From contig CP126743.1 in NCBI GenBank assembly GCA_036287865.1, positions 310,001-374,000 on the forward strand: DNA of 64,000 bases. The letters run 5' to 3'. This stretch comes from Fluviibacter phosphoraccumulans_A (lineage in GTDB: Bacteria; Pseudomonadota; Gammaproteobacteria; Burkholderiales; Rhodocyclaceae). This document shows, piece after piece, positions 8,859 through 16,870 of this stretch. A program made the translations under genes and the position numbers. The notes under the pieces are model-generated. The model made no database searches, was not told where the DNA came from, and saw nothing but the letters and a program-made list of their open reading frames with translations. Each line of letters opens with the position of its first letter. The first letter of the stretch is position 1.

Positions 8859-9962
8859 ATGTTGTTATTAAAGACCTCTAAAGAAACACTTCTGACCCCT
8901 TTGCAAACCGTTTCAGGGATTGTAGAGAAGCGGCATACGTTGCCGATTCTTTCCAATGTGCTGATCGAAAAGAAAGGCTCAATGCTAACCATGATCGCAA
9001 CAGATATTGAAATCCAGATCACTACAGGCGTTAGTCTGGAAGGTGGTGCAGAAGGTTCAGTCACGGTTGCTGCGCGCAAACTACAAGACATTCTCCGTTC
9101 ATTGCCAGAGGAATCTGCAGTCAGTCTTGATCTGGATGAAAAGCGTCTGGTCGTTAAGGCGGGTAAGAGTCGTTTCTCGCTACAAACACTACCTGCTGAA
9201 GATTTTCCGCAGATGAACAGGAATGCAGCGAATCCGGTGTCGTTTACCGTCACGCAAAAGTCATTTAAACATCTGCTGGGTCAAACTCAGTACGCGATGG
9301 CTGCCCAGGATGTGCGTTACTACCTAAATGGCATGTTGCTGCAGGTAGAAGGCAATGCACTGCGTTCCGTAGCTACAGATGGCCATCGTCTGGCATTTGC
9401 TCAAACAGCTATTACCGAAAATCTGGAAAAGCAGGAAATCATCCTGCCACGTAAATCGGTGCTGGAACTGGCACGTTTGTTGGCTGATTCTGAAGACCCA
9501 CTCAACATCACATTGGCGCACAATCAAACACGTTTCTCGTTTGGTGATGTGGTTTTTGTTACCAAATTGATTGATGGCAAGTTCCCGGATTACACCCGTG
9601 TTATTCCACCATCATTCTCGAACGAGTTGCCGTTGAATCGCATTGGCTTTAGCCAGGCACTGCAACGCGCCCGTATTCTTTCGAATGAAAAATTCTCGGG
9701 TGTTCGGCTGATTCTAGAAAATGGCGTACTAAAAATTAGTGCAGCCAATGCCGAACAGGAAGAGGCACAGGAAGAAATCGAAGTCGATTACAACGGTGAT
9801 CGACTGGATATTGGTTTTAACGTGAATTACCTACTGGATGTATTGGGTCATGTCACCGATGAACAAATCGTCTGGCGTTTCAATGATTCCAATTCAAGTG
9901 CACTTTTTGGTCCGGCAGATAACAGTACGTTCAAGTACGTTGTTATGCCGATGCGTATCTAA
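8859..9962 (+). CDS. dnaN: DNA polymerase III subunit beta (sliding clamp)
   Basis: DnaN forms the dimeric ring that tethers DNA polymerase III to DNA. The 367-residue protein has the normal length and three repeated clamp domains. It opens with MLLLKTSKE, contains RYYLNGMLLQ and the TDGHRLA motif of domain II, and ends with the conserved YVVMPMRI, part of the binding cleft for client peptides. It lies 203 bp after dnaA and 49 bp before gyrB in the universal dnaA-dnaN-gyrB order. Confidence 0.97.
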   Translation: MLLLKTSKETLLTPLQTVSGIVEKRHTLPILSNVLIEKKGSMLTMIATDIEIQITTGVSLEGGAEGSVTVAARKLQDILRSLPEESAVSLDLDEKRLVVKAGKSRFSLQTLPAEDFPQMNRNAANPVSFTVTQKSFKHLLGQTQYAMAAQDVRYYLNGMLLQVEGNALRSVATDGHRLAFAQTAITENLEKQEIILPRKSVLELARLLADSEDPLNITLAHNQTRFSFGDVVFVTKLIDGKFPDYTRVIPPSFSNELPLNRIGFSQALQRARILSNEKFSGVRLILENGVLKISAANAEQEEAQEEIEVDYNGDRLDIGFNVNYLLDVLGHVTDEQIVWRFNDSNSSALFGPADNSTFKYVVMPMRI

Positions 9963-10011
9963 GTCAGCACTGACAACGAAATACTCTGTTTGAATTACTA
10001 AGTTGAAAACG

Positions 10012-12504
10012 ATGGCCGAAAAGAAACCTATCGCAGCACCTGATTACGACGAATCCTCGATTCAGCAACTGGAAGGTCTGGAAGCAGTTCGTAAGCGTCC
10101 GGGCATGTACATCGGTGATACCTCCGATGGCAGTGGTCTGCATCACATGGTGTTTGAAGTAGTGGATAACGGTATTGATGAAGCACTAGCAGGTCATTGT
10201 GATAACATTGCCGTGACCATCCATGCCGATAACTCGATCTCGGTAAAAGATAACGGCCGTGGTATTCCTACCGGTATCAAATTCGATGACAAGCACGAAC
10301 CCAAGCGTTCAGCTGCTGAAATCGTCATGTGCGTGCTGCACGCCGGTGGTAAGTTCAATCAGAACAGTTACAAGGTATCCGGTGGTCTGCACGGCGTGGG
10401 TGTTTCCTGTGTGAATGCCTTGTCGCAGTGGCTCAAGCTTACCATCCGTCGTGATGGCAAAAAGCACTTCATGGAGTTTAACCAGGGCAAGCCGGTTAAC
10501 CGTGTTTTGGAAATGCAGAATGGTGTGGAAGTATCACCGCTGCAAATCATTGGCGAGACAGAAAATCGCGGTACCGAAGCCCACTTCCTGGCAGATCCGG
10601 AAATTTTCGGCAAAGTCGAATTCCACTATGAAATTCTGGCCAAGCGTCTGCGTGAGCTGTCGTTCCTGAACAATGGTGTACGTATTCGCCTGGTCGATCA
10701 GCGCAACGGCAAAGAGGAAGACTTCGCATTCTCGGGCGGCGTTAAGGGCTTCGTTGATTACACCAACAAGAACAAAACCGTGTTGCACCCGAATGTATTC
10801 TATTCAACCGGCGAATCCAAAGCCGGTGAGTCGACCATTTCGGTGGAAGTGGCCATGCAGTGGAATGACTCGTACGCTGAAAACGTGCTCTGCTTCACCA
10901 ACAACATTCCACAATCGGATGGTGGTACGCACCTTACCGGTCTTCGTGCTGCGATGACACGAGTCATCAACAAGTACATCGAAGAAAACGATATCGCCAA
11001 GAAGGCTAAGGTCGACATCACTGGTGACGATATGCGCGAAGGTCTCACCTGTGTGCTGTCGGTAAAGATGCCGGATCCGAAGTTTGCGTCGCAAACCAAG
11101 ATGAAGCTGGTGTCGTCCGAAGCCCGTCCGGCTGTTGAAGAAGTGGTTGCCCAGAAACTGGCTGACTTCCTGCTTGAGCGCCCGGCCGATGCCAAAGTAA
11201 TTACCGGTAAGATCGTTGAAGCTGCCCGTGCTCGTGACGCCGCCCGTAAGGCGCGCGAAATGACGCGTCGTAAGAGCGTCATGGACGGTGTGGGTCTGCC
11301 TGGCAAACTGGCGGACTGTCAGGAAAAAGATCCTAACAAGTGCGAACTGTACCTGGTGGAGGGTGACTCCGCCGGCGGCTCAGCCAAGCAAGGTCGTGAT
11401 CGTAAGTTCCAGGCCATTCTGCCGCTCAAGGGTAAGATCCTCAACGTCGAAAAGACCCGTTTTGACAAGCTCATCGGCTCACAGGAAATTGCCACGCTGA
11501 TTACCGCTCTCGGTACCGGCATTGGCAAAGACGAATACAAGCCGGAAAAACTACGCTACCACCGCATCATCATCATGACCGATGCCGACGTCGATGGTGC
11601 ACACATCCGTACGCTGCTGCTCACCTTCTTCTACCGTCAGATGCCGGAGCTGGTCGAACGCGGTCATATCTACATTGCCCAGCCACCGCTGTACAAGATT
11701 AAGCACGGCAAGACCGAGCGTTATCTGAAGGATGACCACGAATACAACCAGTTCCTGCTGCAAATGGCGTTGAATGAAGCCAAACTACAACCTGCCAAGG
11801 GTAAAGCCATCGAAGGCGACGCCCTGGGCGATTTGGCCCGTAGCTTCATCCTGTCCGAAGCCATTATCGACCGACTGTCGTATCTGATTCACCCGGAAGT
11901 GTTGCATACGCTGGTTAACGACAATCTCTCGATCGACCTGAGCGATAAGAAAGCCGCTCAGAGCGCCGCAAAAGAGCTGACTAAGGCCCTTGGTTCAGGA
12001 CCGGCCAGTGCGTCGCATGAGAAGCCTTTGGAGATCGTTCCTGCCTATGATGCCAACCGTGAGAGCTGGGTACTTCGCCTCGAACGCTGGCACCACGGTA
12101 ACCTGAAGCTGGGTCTGATCGATAACGAGTTTCTCAGCTCCGGCGATTACACCCAGTTGCGTAAGACGGCCGAATTGCTGGCCGACCTCACCAATGGCGG
12201 TGCTGTTATCCATCGTGGCGAGAAGCAGCAAACCGTTACCCGTTTCAGCGAAGCCATGACCTGGTTGTTTGGCGAAGTCGAGCGCGGCATCAGTAAGCAG
12301 CGCTATAAAGGCCTGGGCGAGATGAACCCCGAGCAACTGTGGGAAACCACCATGGACCCTAACGTCCGTCGTCTGCTCAAAGTTCAGATCGAAGACGCTA
12401 TCGGCGCCGACCAGATCTTCTCTACGCTCATGGGCGAACTGGTAGAACCACGTCGCGCCTTTATCGAAACCAACGCACTCACGGCGCGCAATATCGACGC
12501 CTAA
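10012..12504 (+). CDS. gyrB: DNA gyrase subunit B
   Basis: GyrB is the ATPase subunit of gyrase, which introduces negative supercoils. The 830-residue protein contains the GHKL ATP-binding motifs (EVVDNGIDEA, DNGRGIP, GGLHGVGVSCVNALS), the TOPRIM motif EGDSAGGSA, the DADVDGAHIRTLL metal-binding acidic cluster and the C-terminal QRYKGLGEMNPEQLWETTM. There is no intein. ATG 10012 (MAEKKP) was chosen over an upstream in-frame TTG. A good terminator follows. Confidence 0.98.
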   Translation: MAEKKPIAAPDYDESSIQQLEGLEAVRKRPGMYIGDTSDGSGLHHMVFEVVDNGIDEALAGHCDNIAVTIHADNSISVKDNGRGIPTGIKFDDKHEPKRSAAEIVMCVLHAGGKFNQNSYKVSGGLHGVGVSCVNALSQWLKLTIRRDGKKHFMEFNQGKPVNRVLEMQNGVEVSPLQIIGETENRGTEAHFLADPEIFGKVEFHYEILAKRLRELSFLNNGVRIRLVDQRNGKEEDFAFSGGVKGFVDYTNKNKTVLHPNVFYSTGESKAGESTISVEVAMQWNDSYAENVLCFTNNIPQSDGGTHLTGLRAAMTRVINKYIEENDIAKKAKVDITGDDMREGLTCVLSVKMPDPKFASQTKMKLVSSEARPAVEEVVAQKLADFLLERPADAKVITGKIVEAARARDAARKAREMTRRKSVMDGVGLPGKLADCQEKDPNKCELYLVEGDSAGGSAKQGRDRKFQAILPLKGKILNVEKTRFDKLIGSQEIATLITALGTGIGKDEYKPEKLRYHRIIIMTDADVDGAHIRTLLLTFFYRQMPELVERGHIYIAQPPLYKIKHGKTERYLKDDHEYNQFLLQMALNEAKLQPAKGKAIEGDALGDLARSFILSEAIIDRLSYLIHPEVLHTLVNDNLSIDLSDKKAAQSAAKELTKALGSGPASASHEKPLEIVPAYDANRESWVLRLERWHHGNLKLGLIDNEFLSSGDYTQLRKTAELLADLTNGGAVIHRGEKQQTVTRFSEAMTWLFGEVERGISKQRYKGLGEMNPEQLWETTMDPNVRRLLKVQIEDAIGADQIFSTLMGELVEPRRAFIETNALTARNIDA

Positions 12505-12523
12505 AAGATCGTATGAACAAAAC

Positions 12524-12551
12524 ACGGCTCGCGTATTGCGGGCCGTTTTTG
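12524..12551 (+). terminator. rho-independent terminator after gyrB
   Basis: A 9-bp stem with one G-T wobble (12524-12532 with 12538-12546) and a 5-base loop is followed by TTTTGTTT. It lies 20 bp after the gyrB stop. Confidence 0.85.
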
Positions 12552-12630
12552 TTTAAGGGTATTAAACCGAATTTAACAGAAGTTAGCTGCACGTTGACTA
12601 CACGTTAACAGAATATAAAGAAACATTAAA

Positions 12631-13368
12631 ATGACTAAAGCCGCTAAACCGCTCAGTATTGAACAAATTTTGCAGAACCAGGGTTTTGGTGCCCGCAAAC
12701 TGTGCCGTATTCTCGTGCGCAATGGTTCGGTGCAGGTGAATGGCAATCTTTGCGAAGACCCGGACGAAGTCTTTCCAACCGAAGGGCTCACGCTGGAAGT
12801 TGAAGGGGTGGATGGCGTTTGGCCATTTTGTGACAAAGCCTACATCCTGCTCAACAAACCGGAAGGCTATGAATGTTCCCGTGCGCCCAAGCACCACTCA
12901 AGTATATTGGCCTTACTGGCCGACCCGTTGCGCGCTCGTGATATATAACCCGTGGGTCGGCTCGATGTAGAAACCACTGGGCTTCTATTGCTCACCGATG
13001 ACGGCCAGTGCATCCACGTGCTCACATCCCCCAAGCATGCCGTGCCCAAAGTCTATCGCGCTACCTTGGCCGAGTCGGCGGATCAGTCACTGTGTGACAA
13101 ACTTCTGGCCGGCGTGTTGCTCAAGGACGAGGAAGAAACCATCGCCGCAGATGCCTGTCGTCTGATTGATCCGGCCACGCTGGAAATGACCATTACTCAG
13201 GGTAAATATCACCAGGTGCGCCGCATGATTGCCGCAGCGAGTAATCACGTCAATGCACTCCAAAGAACTGCTATTGGCGAACTGGTTCTGCCCAACGATC
13301 TGGCACCGGGTGAGTGGCAATGGTTCAATGCCGAGCAGATGCGCAAGGCGGGTTGGATGCCAAGATAA
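12631..13368 (+). pseudogene. rsuA: 16S rRNA pseudouridine(516) synthase, nonsense mutation at codon 106
   Basis: RsuA makes pseudouridine 516 in 16S rRNA. One continuous frame of 246 codons has the N-terminal S4 RNA-binding domain (GARKLCRILVRNGSVQVNG), LLNKPEGYECSR, the catalytic-Asp motif GRLDVETTGLLLL and GKYHQVRRM. It is split by TAA at 12946-12948, immediately before PVGRLD, where the family usually has Gln, so a CAA-to-TAA change is the simplest explanation. The stop separates the S4 domain from the catalytic Asp, so the truncated product would be inactive. A GTG directly after the stop could in principle restart the catalytic half, without a visible ribosome-binding site. Confidence 0.85.
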
Positions 13369-13379
13369 TCACCGGACGA

Positions 13380-13395
13380 TGTTCCACGTGAAACA
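13380..13395. promoter_or_regulatory. parS site 1 (15 of 16 bases)
   Basis: TGTTCCACGTGAAACA differs from the palindromic ParB-binding consensus TGTTTCACGTGAAACA at one base. It lies 11 bp after the rsuA stop and 44 bp before parS site 2. Confidence 0.9.
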
Positions 13396-13438
13396 TCCCG
13401 ACATCCGAATCGGTTTATTGGTTGTATAGAGGTGATAA

Positions 13439-13454
13439 TGTTTCACGTGAAACA
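13439..13454. promoter_or_regulatory. parS site 2 (perfect)
   Basis: Exact match to the ParB centromere consensus TGTTTCACGTGAAACA, 32 bp upstream of the oxyR start, so it must overlap or adjoin the oxyR promoter or leader. Confidence 0.95.
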
Positions 13455-13485
13455 CCCTCTGAGCTTTCCCGATTGAGGTAATGAC

Positions 13486-14442
13486 ATGGCTTCAATGACA
13501 CTCACCGAAATGCGCTACATCACGGCGCTGGATAAAACACGGCACTTTGGTAAAGCGGCGGATTTGTGTCACGTGAGCCAGCCTACTTTGTCGGTCGCTA
13601 TCAAAAAGGTCGAGCAACAGATCGGGGCGCCTCTATTTGAACGAGGTGCGTCCGAAATAAAAACCACGCCCCTCGGTGAGCAGGTAGTGGCCCAGATAAA
13701 GCGGGTTCTAGACGAAGCGCTCCGATTGGAAGAAATCGCGACACAGAGTCGGGATCCCCTCAAGGGGGCGCTGCGTGTGGGGGTGATCTACACCATTGCA
13801 CCTTATCTGTTGCCGGCGCTGATTCCGGTGTTGCATAAACTCGCGCCCGATATGCCACTGTTTTTGCGCGAAGACTTCACGGCAAACCTCATCCCGATGC
13901 CGAAGGAAGGGGAGTTAGACGTCTTGATCCTGGCCTTGCCCGTAGAGATGCCCGGCATAGTGACACAGCGTGTCTATGAAGAGCCGTTTCGTGTGGTTGT
14001 GCCGGCCGGCCATGAATGGGCGGGGCGGGCGTCTATCAATAACGACGAACTGAATGGGCAGAATCTGTTGCTGTTGGGCAGCGGTAACTGCTTTCGGGAT
14101 CAGGTGCTGGAGGCCTGTCCACGATTGCAGAGCGCAGAGGGATTGGTCGGCTCCATGGAAGGGAGCTCGTTGGAAACCATTCGACACATGGTGGCCAGCG
14201 GGGCGGGCATCGCCGTTATGCCCAGCTCGATAGCCGATCCGCTGATCGCTAAAGAGCCCATGGTTAAAGTGCTGACCTTTACCGAATCCGGTAAAAAGCG
14301 GGCGGCGAATCTCGCTGCAGATACCGCCGGCCGTACGGTTGGTCTGTCTTGGCGCGCGACATTTCCGCGCCCTAAAGCCATTGATGCAGTTCGCCAGGCT
14401 ATTCTAGCCTGCCAGTTGCCGGGCGTGAGAAAGGCCCATTAA
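13486..14442 (+). CDS. oxyR: LysR-family peroxide sensor OxyR
   Basis: OxyR is a LysR-type activator that senses hydrogen peroxide through a disulfide and switches on catalase, peroxiredoxin and related genes. The 318-residue protein has an N-terminal helix-turn-helix (HFGKAADLCHVSQPTLS, residues 20-36) and the redox cysteine pair in GNCFRDQVLEAC, Cys202 and Cys211, with the same spacing of nine as C199/C208 of E. coli OxyR. ATG 13486 is preceded by GAGGT at suitable spacing; ATG 13495 is an alternative. The regulator is intact although one typical target, ahpF, is broken in this window. Two parS sites lie upstream and one immediately downstream. Confidence 0.92.
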   Translation: MASMTLTEMRYITALDKTRHFGKAADLCHVSQPTLSVAIKKVEQQIGAPLFERGASEIKTTPLGEQVVAQIKRVLDEALRLEEIATQSRDPLKGALRVGVIYTIAPYLLPALIPVLHKLAPDMPLFLREDFTANLIPMPKEGELDVLILALPVEMPGIVTQRVYEEPFRVVVPAGHEWAGRASINNDELNGQNLLLLGSGNCFRDQVLEACPRLQSAEGLVGSMEGSSLETIRHMVASGAGIAVMPSSIADPLIAKEPMVKVLTFTESGKKRAANLAADTAGRTVGLSWRATFPRPKAIDAVRQAILACQLPGVRKAH

Positions 14443-14447
14443 CTGCG

Positions 14448-14463
14448 TGTTTCACGTGAAACA
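14448..14463. promoter_or_regulatory. parS site 3 (perfect)
   Basis: Exact TGTTTCACGTGAAACA, 5 bp after the oxyR stop, in the short gap between convergent oxyR and the HIT-family gene. Confidence 0.95.
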
Positions 14464-14482
14464 TCGAAGCGCCCAGCAACAA

Positions 14483-14899
14483 TCAGGCCAGACAGTCGCT
14501 CAAAATCCGGGCGAGTGCTGCGCGATCCGGCTCGGCGCGTACGGTTGAAGTAGGGCGTTTGGCCGGTGCCCAGATCGGATCGGGGAAGTGGGTGTCGTCA
14601 GCCCAGCGCGGAATAACATGCCAGTGCACGTGTGGTACTACATTGCCCAAACTGGCCAGATTGATCTTGGTCGGTTGCATCAAATCCCGCAAAGCAGACT
14701 CGACCACACACACCGCTTTCATTAGTGCCGATCGGTCTTCAATTGGAAGATCGGTCATTTCTGCCGCATGACGGTTCAGAATCACTCGGCAAAATCCCGG
14801 CCAGGCGGTATCGTTCACGGCAATAATCCGGTAGAGATCATTTTTGAAGAGAATGTCTTCACCGTCGGTCTGGCACAGCGGACAGGCGTTTTTTGTCAT
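14483..14899 (-). CDS. HIT-family nucleotide hydrolase
   Basis: A 138-residue protein of the histidine-triad superfamily, which hydrolyses or transfers nucleotidyl groups (diadenosine polyphosphates, AMP derivatives). It carries the catalytic triad HVHWHV followed by IPRW near residues 88-98, and an N-terminal CPLC pair that could bind zinc. Length fits a single HIT domain. Convergent with oxyR, it stands alone on its strand. The exact substrate cannot be told from sequence. Confidence 0.88.
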   Translation of the reverse strand: MTKNACPLCQTDGEDILFKNDLYRIIAVNDTAWPGFCRVILNRHAAEMTDLPIEDRSALMKAVCVVESALRDLMQPTKINLASLGNVVPHVHWHVIPRWADDTHFPDPIWAPAKRPTSTVRAEPDRAALARILSDCLA

Positions 14900-15011
14900 G
14901 GGTGTCCCGTATATAAATCGTTATTAATCAATGAGTTGCAAAAACATAGAACCGCTAAAGTCGAAATGAGGCGTTTTTTTAACGTCCCCTAGGCTTAGGT
15001 ATACCCGATGC

Positions 15012-15589
15012 CTAATTTTCAGCAAGGTCTTCCGGGGCAAAATTAACGATTTCATCCAGTTTCAAAACCCAGCCGGCTTCACCTGGGGTCAGTACTGACG
15101 CAATCCACCGGTCGGATTACTGTTGGTGTCACCCGGGCGATAAATCGGGAATCGTCGGGCAAGACGGGTTTCAACCACCGAGAATTCATCATGGCCCATA
15201 TAGCCTGCACTGGCCTCTTTGTCGTCCATGATGTCCGGCATAAAAATCATCGAAAGCGATTTCTTATGATTTGCCGCATAGCCGATAAAGCCGCCGTAAC
15301 TGCCCGAACCTGCCGATGTCGTGTAGACCAGAATTTCCGGTGAGCCATCGGCATTCAGGTCGGCCACTTCGGCCTCCGTCACGGAGCCGTTAATCCCGCG
15401 TGTGATTACCCGGTTATCGAGCTTGAGACCCTTGGGTTTGATGGTCAGTGTATTAATCGACCCTTTGTTGGTCACGTGCACTTTAAAACTAATCCCCTGC
15501 AGCTCCAGGGTTTGCTCGAAGTCCGCTGCCCAGACAACATTGCTAGTCGTTAGGCAGAGAGCAAAAAGAAGGGCGTTGGTTTTGCTCAT
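15012..15589 (-). pseudogene. PliI-like periplasmic lysozyme inhibitor, frameshifted near the C-terminus
   Basis: The frame from ATG 15589 encodes a signal peptide ending near VVWA and a beta-rich secreted domain with DLNADGSPEI, YGGFIGY and RRFPIYRPGDTN, features I associate with the PliI family (inhibitors of I-type lysozyme). It stops early after GGLRQY at 15089. Immediately beyond, another frame reads VLTPGEAGWVLKLDEIV and ends at TAG 15012-15014, which looks like the missing tail. A short deletion near 15093-15098 therefore removed the last 25 or so residues. The family assignment is moderate; the frameshift is clear. It may still yield a nearly full-length domain. Confidence 0.6.
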
Positions 15590-15610
15590 GAAGTGTCTAA
15601 GGTTTGAATG

Positions 15611-16670
15611 TTAGTGCTTGCTGCTGTTGAATGAACGGGTTTCCCCGATGCTGAAAAGCATAAACGTATCTGGCGAAATGTTGGCGTCTTTTCTGGCCAG
15701 GTCAAAAGCCGCGGGCGGATGATCCAGTGACTCATCGCTCAGTCCATCAAAGGTGCCCCAATGAATGCCGATGGCGCGTTTGGCTTTAACCGTCTTAAAG
15801 GTTTCAATCGCTTCGTGCGGGTCGATGCGCGCGCTTCATAAACCAGCGCGGGTCGTAAACGCCAATGGGTATGGCGGCCAAATCAAAGCCGCCGTGCGCT
15901 TTGCCGATGTCTTCAATGTCTTGCGAGTAGGCCAGGTCGCCGGCAAACCAGAAGCGGAAGTGTGGCTGTTCCACGACCCAGCTGCCCCACAGAGTTTTAT
16001 TGCGGTCGAAGGGTGAACGCTTGCCGTCGAACTGTCGCGATTCATCCCAATCCACGGCGATTACATTAGGGTTGCTGCCGCTCACACGGGCACCTGGTAC
16101 GTTATCGGCAAACCAGTGGTCGACGCCCAGCGGCACATAAAAGATCGGCGCACCGCCGGGTTGTTGGGCGAGACGGCGCACGGTGTCCAGATCGAGATGA
16201 TCGTAGTGATTGTGGGAGATAAACACCGCATCGATGTGCGGTAAATCGGCAAAGGGAATGCCGGGATCCTGTCCGCGTTTGGGGCCGAGTAGCGGCACGG
16301 GTGAGGCATACTCGGCATACACCGGATCGAACAGAAAGTTTTTGCCATCGCTCTGGTAGAGCAGGTTGGAGTGCCCGATCCACGTCACCTGCGCATCCCC
16401 TTGTGGGTTGTTCAGGCGGTTGAGGTTAACCGCCATTTGTGGTGTAGCCTTGTTCGGCGGCTTGGGCAGTCCCTGTGTAATGCGATCCCACTGCCAGCGC
16501 ACAAAGTGTTCGCTTTTTGAGAGATCTGCATAGCGATTTAAGAACCTGCCATCGCCATCCCGGGTAGATGCGGCAAAGCTTGTCGGTGCCAGAAGCGTGC
16601 AGGCAATCGCGAAAATTGCGCAGTGATAACGCTGGTTCATGCGCATGGATCGAATTTTAGGCAGAAACAT
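15611..16670 (-). pseudogene. metallo-beta-lactamase-fold hydrolase (UlaG/NAPE-PLD-like), frameshifted
   Basis: The N-terminal part (signal peptide near residues 12-35, then TWIGHSNLLYQ, the metal-binding HNHYDHLD motif and WFAGDLAYS) belongs to the MBL-fold family typified by UlaG and NAPE-PLD, hydrolases of phosphodiesters or lactones. The frame breaks after DPRWFMK at about 15826-15838. The next frame continues IDPHEAI, RAIGIHWGTFDGL and on to a stop at 15611-15613. Two missing bases (for example one AT of ATAT) restore 354 codons. The last conserved His (GIHWGTF) lies after the break, so the truncated protein should lack a complete metal site. Confidence 0.82.
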
Positions 16671-16810
16671 AAAAGCCCTATTCGCTCGTGTATTTCGGCC
16701 GCATGCTCCGACGTGTTGTTAATTAGCTCATGCAGTACTTCTGATCAGGCATTTTTGAATTAGGGCGGTAAATGTTCCAGATCCGGTCGTGGTATCGATC
16801 CCCGCCAGCT

Positions 16811-16864
16811 AAATAAAGAAAGGAACCAATGTTGATGTGGGCGAACAATCAAGATTGGCTCCTT
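16811..16864 (-). terminator. rho-independent terminator after the DUF3683 oxidase gene
   Basis: On the minus strand an 11-bp stem (16854-16864 with 16820-16830, one G-T wobble) with a 23-base loop is followed by TTCTTTATTT. It starts 7 bp after the stop of the oxidase gene. Confidence 0.7.
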
Positions 16865-16870
16865 GCTGGT

